Assembly: GCA_017474235.1 (NCBI GenBank)
Contig: JAFVIB010000004.1
Location: 62,001 to 126,000, forward strand
Direction: 5' to 3'
DNA from: Alistipes sp.
Lineage (GTDB): Bacteria > Bacteroidota > Bacteroidia > Bacteroidales > Rikenellaceae
DNA length: 64,000 nucleotides
In this document: positions 60,975-64,000 of the stretch, piece after piece
Numbering within the stretch: the stretch's first letter is position 1
Layout: every line of letters begins with the position of its first letter
Notes under the pieces: model-generated
Databases searched by the model: none
What the model saw: the letters and a program-made list of their open reading frames with translations, nothing else
Told to the model about the DNA's origin: nothing
Program-made: the position numbers and the translations under genes

Positions 60975-62162
60975 CTATTTCAATACATTCAGCTCCTTGC
61001 CAACCTCGATAAAGGCATCAATGCAACGCTGCAACTGCTCTACAGTGTGACCTGCCGATACCTGTACACGGATACGAGCCAAGCCCTTTGGAACAACAGG
61101 GTAGTAGAAACCTGTTACAAATACGCCACGCTGCTGCAATGCTGCTGCAAAGTCCTGTGACAGTTTTGCATCATAGAGCATAACGGCACAGATAGCAGAG
61201 TCTGTCGGCTTGATATCGAAACCTGCTGCAATCATCTTGCTGCGGAAGTACTCTACATTGGCAACAAGACGGTCGTGGTGCTCATTGCTCTCCTCGAGCA
61301 TCTTGAACATCTCGATACCTGCACCTACTACTGCCGGTGGCAGAGAGTTTGAGAACAGATATGGGCGTGAACGCTGGCGGAGCATATCGATAATCTCCTT
61401 GCGACCTGTTGTAAAACCACCTACTGCGCCACCAAACGCCTTGCCGAGTGTACCTGTGATAATATCGACCTCGCCACGCAGGTTGTACAGCTCTGTAATA
61501 CCGCGACCTGTTGCACCCAAAACGCCGGCAGAGTGGCACTCGTCCACCATAACAAGGGCGTTATACTGCTTTGCAAGCTCGCAAATCTTGTCGAGTGGAG
61601 CAGCATTGCCATCCATCGAGAATACACCATCTGTGCAGATGATTCTGAAACGCTGTGCCTGCGCACGCTTCAGACAATCCTCAAGGGAGTCCATATCGGC
61701 ATTTGCATAACGGTAACGAACAGCCTTGCAAAGACGAACACCGTCGATGATAGATGCGTGGTTGAGTGAATCGGAGATAATGGCATCCTGCTCGGTAAAG
61801 AGTGGCTCAAAAACACCACCGTTTGCATCAAAACAAGCTGCATAGAGAATAGTATCCTCTGTGCCGAAGTAGTCTGCAATAGCCTTCTCGAGCTGCTTGT
61901 GAATATCCTGACAGCCACAGATAAAGCGAACAGATGACATTCCGTAACCACGACTATCCATTGCACTCTTTGCAGCCTCTATCAGACGCGGATTGTCAGA
62001 TAATCCGAGATAGTTGTTAGCGCAGAAGTTCAGACAAGGCTTACCTGCCACCTCAATCTCTGCACGCTGTGGAGAACAAATTACTCGCTCGGTCTTATAA
62101 AGACCGGCATCTTTGATTGCTTGCAGCTCCTGCTCAAGGAACTCTTTGAAATTACCGTACAT
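60975..62162 (-). CDS. kbl: Glycine C-acetyltransferase (2-amino-3-ketobutyrate CoA ligase)
   Basis: Cleaves 2-amino-3-ketobutyrate with CoA to glycine and acetyl-CoA in threonine breakdown. The 395-residue PLP enzyme shows NFCANNYLGLSDNPRLIEAA (in pieces), SVRFICGCQDIHKQLE, DECHSAGVLGATGRG and the PLP-lysine segment GTLGKAFGGAVGGF. Length and motifs fit Kbl rather than 8-amino-7-oxononanoate synthase, though both share the fold. The partner tdh is not adjacent. It heads the eight-gene minus-strand run. Confidence 0.93.
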   Translation of the reverse strand: MYGNFKEFLEQELQAIKDAGLYKTERVICSPQRAEIEVAGKPCLNFCANNYLGLSDNPRLIEAAKSAMDSRGYGMSSVRFICGCQDIHKQLEKAIADYFGTEDTILYAACFDANGGVFEPLFTEQDAIISDSLNHASIIDGVRLCKAVRYRYANADMDSLEDCLKRAQAQRFRIICTDGVFSMDGNAAPLDKICELAKQYNALVMVDECHSAGVLGATGRGITELYNLRGEVDIITGTLGKAFGGAVGGFTTGRKEIIDMLRQRSRPYLFSNSLPPAVVGAGIEMFKMLEESNEHHDRLVANVEYFRSKMIAAGFDIKPTDSAICAVMLYDAKLSQDFAAALQQRGVFVTGFYYPVVPKGLARIRVQVSAGHTVEQLQRCIDAFIEVGKELNVLK

Positions 62163-62256
62163 AATTAATAGTTGTTATTATTGTTATATATCTGATTATC
62201 AATACTTTATGTCAAAATATCCAAAAGCGGCTTACAATTATTAACTTTATCCTACG

Positions 62257-62290
62257 CAAAGTTAACAATTTTACACTATTTTTTGCCAAA
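62257..62290 (-). promoter_or_regulatory. Promoter candidate of the kbl operon
   Basis: On the minus strand, TTTG (62287-62290) and TAACTTTG (62257-62264), 22 nt apart, slightly longer than usual. It leaves a leader of about 90 nt. Confidence 0.5.
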
Positions 62291-62410
62291 AAAAGGGACT
62301 TTTTTCGAAAAAGAGCAACAGTTTCTTAGTTTATGCAAAATAATCTCTGAAAGGTTGAGTAAAATTGTAGTTAATTTGCGATAAAATGGTACATATCTCC
62401 ATTTTTTTAT

Positions 62411-62418
62411 TACTTTTG
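62411..62418 (+). promoter_or_regulatory. -7 element of sppA
   Basis: TACTTTTG, 27 nt before ATG 62446. No -33 element at a good distance. Confidence 0.45.
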
Positions 62419-62445
62419 TGGTATAAACTATAAAAAACAGAGGTT

Positions 62446-64000
62446 ATGAAATTTTCTAAGGTTTTTTGGGCGACGCTGCTTGCTGTTGTTGTAGGTAGTG
62501 TTATCTCGTTTCTCTTTTGGCTTTTTGCCTTTTTAGGGATAGCGGGTTCTATGGGTAGCGGTAAGGCTGTTGCTGTATTGCCAAACTCTATTTTGAAGAT
62601 TGATTTGGCAGACAATATTGTCGATTCTCCGGCTATAAATCCATTTGCAAATATGGATTTTACATCTATGCAGGCTACGCGCACACTGCCACTTCTTAAG
62701 GTGTTGCGTGCTATCGAGGCGGCTGCATCAGACGAGCGCATCAAGGGTATATATATTAATTATACAGGTGCGGGAAGTGTTTCGGGTGCTGCTTTGGAGG
62801 AGATGCGTGAGGCGTTAGTGGCATTTAAGAGCAGCGGAAAGTTTATCCTCGCTTTTAATGACAACTACTCACAGACAGGTTACTATTTGGCATCTGTGGC
62901 AGATAAGATTTACCTTCAGCCAGAGGGTGGTTTTGAGTGGAAGGGTATCAGCTCTACGCTCCTCTTCTATAAGGGTGCATTAGACCGCCTTGGCGTTAAG
63001 GCAGAGGCGTTCCGTCCAACAGTTTGTAAGTATAAGAGTGCCGTTGAGCCATATATACTCAATAAGATGTCGGATGCAAACCGTCGTCAGATGTCGGCTT
63101 TGGGCGAGAGTATGTGGAATACAATCTGCACAACTGTTGCCGAGGCTCGAGGTATCACTGTTGAGCAGCTCAATAAGATTGCCGATAAGGAGCCGATGCT
63201 CTTCCCTGAGCAGGCATTGGAGCATAAGCTGATAGACGGCGTTATCTACCGTGATCAGATGGAGGAGATTTTTGCCGAGAAGGGTGTTGAGCGCAACTTT
63301 ATGGGCGATTTTGAGTTTATCTCTTTGGGTGACTATGCAACCGTTGTTGGCGCAGATATGAGCAATCTCTCTGCTCCAAAGGTTGGTATTGTATATGCCG
63401 AGGGTGGTATCGTTGATGGCGATAGCGACGGCATAGATGGTAATATCTACGGCACAACGCTGGCAAATACCATCGCCAAGGCTCGTAAGGATGAGACTAT
63501 CAAGGCAGTTGTATTGCGCGTAAACTCTCCGGGCGGTAGCGCTCTTGCAAGTGATATTATCTGGCGTGAAATAGAGCTGCTTCGTCAGCAGAAGCCTGTA
63601 ATTGTATCTATGGGTGCTTATGCAGCAAGTGGTGGTTACTACATCTCTTGTCCGGCAGATGCTATTGTGGCAAATAAGCTGACCCTGACAGGCTCTATTG
63701 GCGTCTTTGGTCTGATGCTCGAGGGTGGCGATATGCTTAAAAACAAGCTCGGTATTACCAACGACGGCGTCAAGACAAATCCTTCGGCAGACTTTGGCAC
63801 AGGCGTTCTCGGTATGACACTGCGTGAGCCGTCATCTTTGGAGCGTTCACTGCTTATCCGCTCGGTTGATAAGGTATATCACACCTTTACCTCTAAGGTT
63901 GCAGCAGGTCGTAACCTTGAACTTAGTAAGGTGCTGGATATTGCCGAGGGTCGAGTTTGGAGTGGCACAGAGGCTCTTGCCAACGGTCTTGTAGATGCAA
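62446..64000 (+). CDS. sppA: Signal peptide peptidase SppA (67K type), 5' part
   Basis: A membrane-bound serine protease that degrades cleaved signal peptides. At least 518 codons are present and the frame runs off the right edge still open. A hydrophobic N-terminal helix (about 7-33) anchors the protein. As in the long 67K form there are two tandem ClpP-like domains. The first supplies the general-base lysine (Lys197 in CKYKSAVEPY), and the second supplies the nucleophile Ser395 in YAASGGYY, followed by GSIGVFGLM. The truncation is from the window end only. It is divergent from kbl. Confidence 0.94.
   Translation, partial: MKFSKVFWATLLAVVVGSVISFLFWLFAFLGIAGSMGSGKAVAVLPNSILKIDLADNIVDSPAINPFANMDFTSMQATRTLPLLKVLRAIEAAASDERIKGIYINYTGAGSVSGAALEEMREALVAFKSSGKFILAFNDNYSQTGYYLASVADKIYLQPEGGFEWKGISSTLLFYKGALDRLGVKAEAFRPTVCKYKSAVEPYILNKMSDANRRQMSALGESMWNTICTTVAEARGITVEQLNKIADKEPMLFPEQALEHKLIDGVIYRDQMEEIFAEKGVERNFMGDFEFISLGDYATVVGADMSNLSAPKVGIVYAEGGIVDGDSDGIDGNIYGTTLANTIAKARKDETIKAVVLRVNSPGGSALASDIIWREIELLRQQKPVIVSMGAYAASGGYYISCPADAIVANKLTLTGSIGVFGLMLEGGDMLKNKLGITNDGVKTNPSADFGTGVLGMTLREPSSLERSLLIRSVDKVYHTFTSKVAAGRNLELSKVLDIAEGRVWSGTEALANGLVDA

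Noticed and set aside
62331..62744. 137-codon minus-strand frame opposite the start of sppA
   Set aside because: It is antisense to the SppA signal region and has no independent support.

Overview
The window is bacterial chromosomal DNA, most probably from the Bacteroidota, order Bacteroidales, and perhaps an Alistipes-like (Rikenellaceae) gut bacterium. The family placement is inference. The phylum call rests on three things seen here: many promoters of the Bacteroidota type (TTTG, 19-21 nt, TAnnTTTG), almost no Shine-Dalgarno sequences, and typical gene families (DUF4954, DUF3467, SLBB/Wzz export pair, BlaI/BlaR1-TonB, MINPP-like phosphatase, PiT-PhoU fusion, GH78/GH123-like/GH2 enzymes).

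Layout. 1-5 kb: 5' part of pheS (minus), a secreted patatin-barrel protein (plus) and rubrerythrin (minus). 4-9.9 kb: a translationally coupled plus-strand operon trxB-rnz-RNA methyltransferase-UvrD helicase-GT2. 9.9-12.6 kb: a BlaI/BlaR1/aspartyl-protease operon behind three palindromic operators. 12.6-14.7 kb: a structured RNA candidate (6S-like), a membrane protein/HTH pair and an ECF sigma factor. 14.7-17 kb: GNAT, lipoprotein and ketopantoate reductase (minus). 17-27 kb: a carbohydrate and envelope region (GH78 rhamnosidase, OhrR-type MarR operon, SDR, DUF1349, FadL-like porin, low-complexity lipoprotein, tRNA-Ser with a three-copy 141-bp tandem repeat, GH123-like enzyme).

27.97-33.06 kb is the clearest accessory island. 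A single-chain restriction-modification-specificity protein (AloI/type IIB-like) and a membrane-anchored protein of unknown function start 2 nt apart. They are AT-rich compared with the surroundings and are flanked by an identical 27-bp direct repeat. The right copy of the repeat is the 3' end of a conserved membrane-protein gene. An A10 tract lies exactly at the methylase/specificity junction of the enzyme, and either one-base slip brings a stop codon almost at once, so the system looks phase-variable.

33-47.7 kb: membrane protein, proS, Wzz/SLBB polysaccharide export pair, PiT phosphate transporter, lipA-lipB-recJ, a PlsC-like acyltransferase and an SDR. 47.7-53.5 kb: a GH2 protein that seems to have lost both catalytic glutamates, then cvpA-rsgA-trmH-DUF4954. 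53.5-62.2 kb: an eight-gene minus-strand run (kbl, lrp, queD, polA, MINPP-like phosphatase, PHP phosphoesterase, DeoR, DUF3467). 62.4 kb to the end: 5' part of sppA. No CRISPR array, transposase or integrase was seen.
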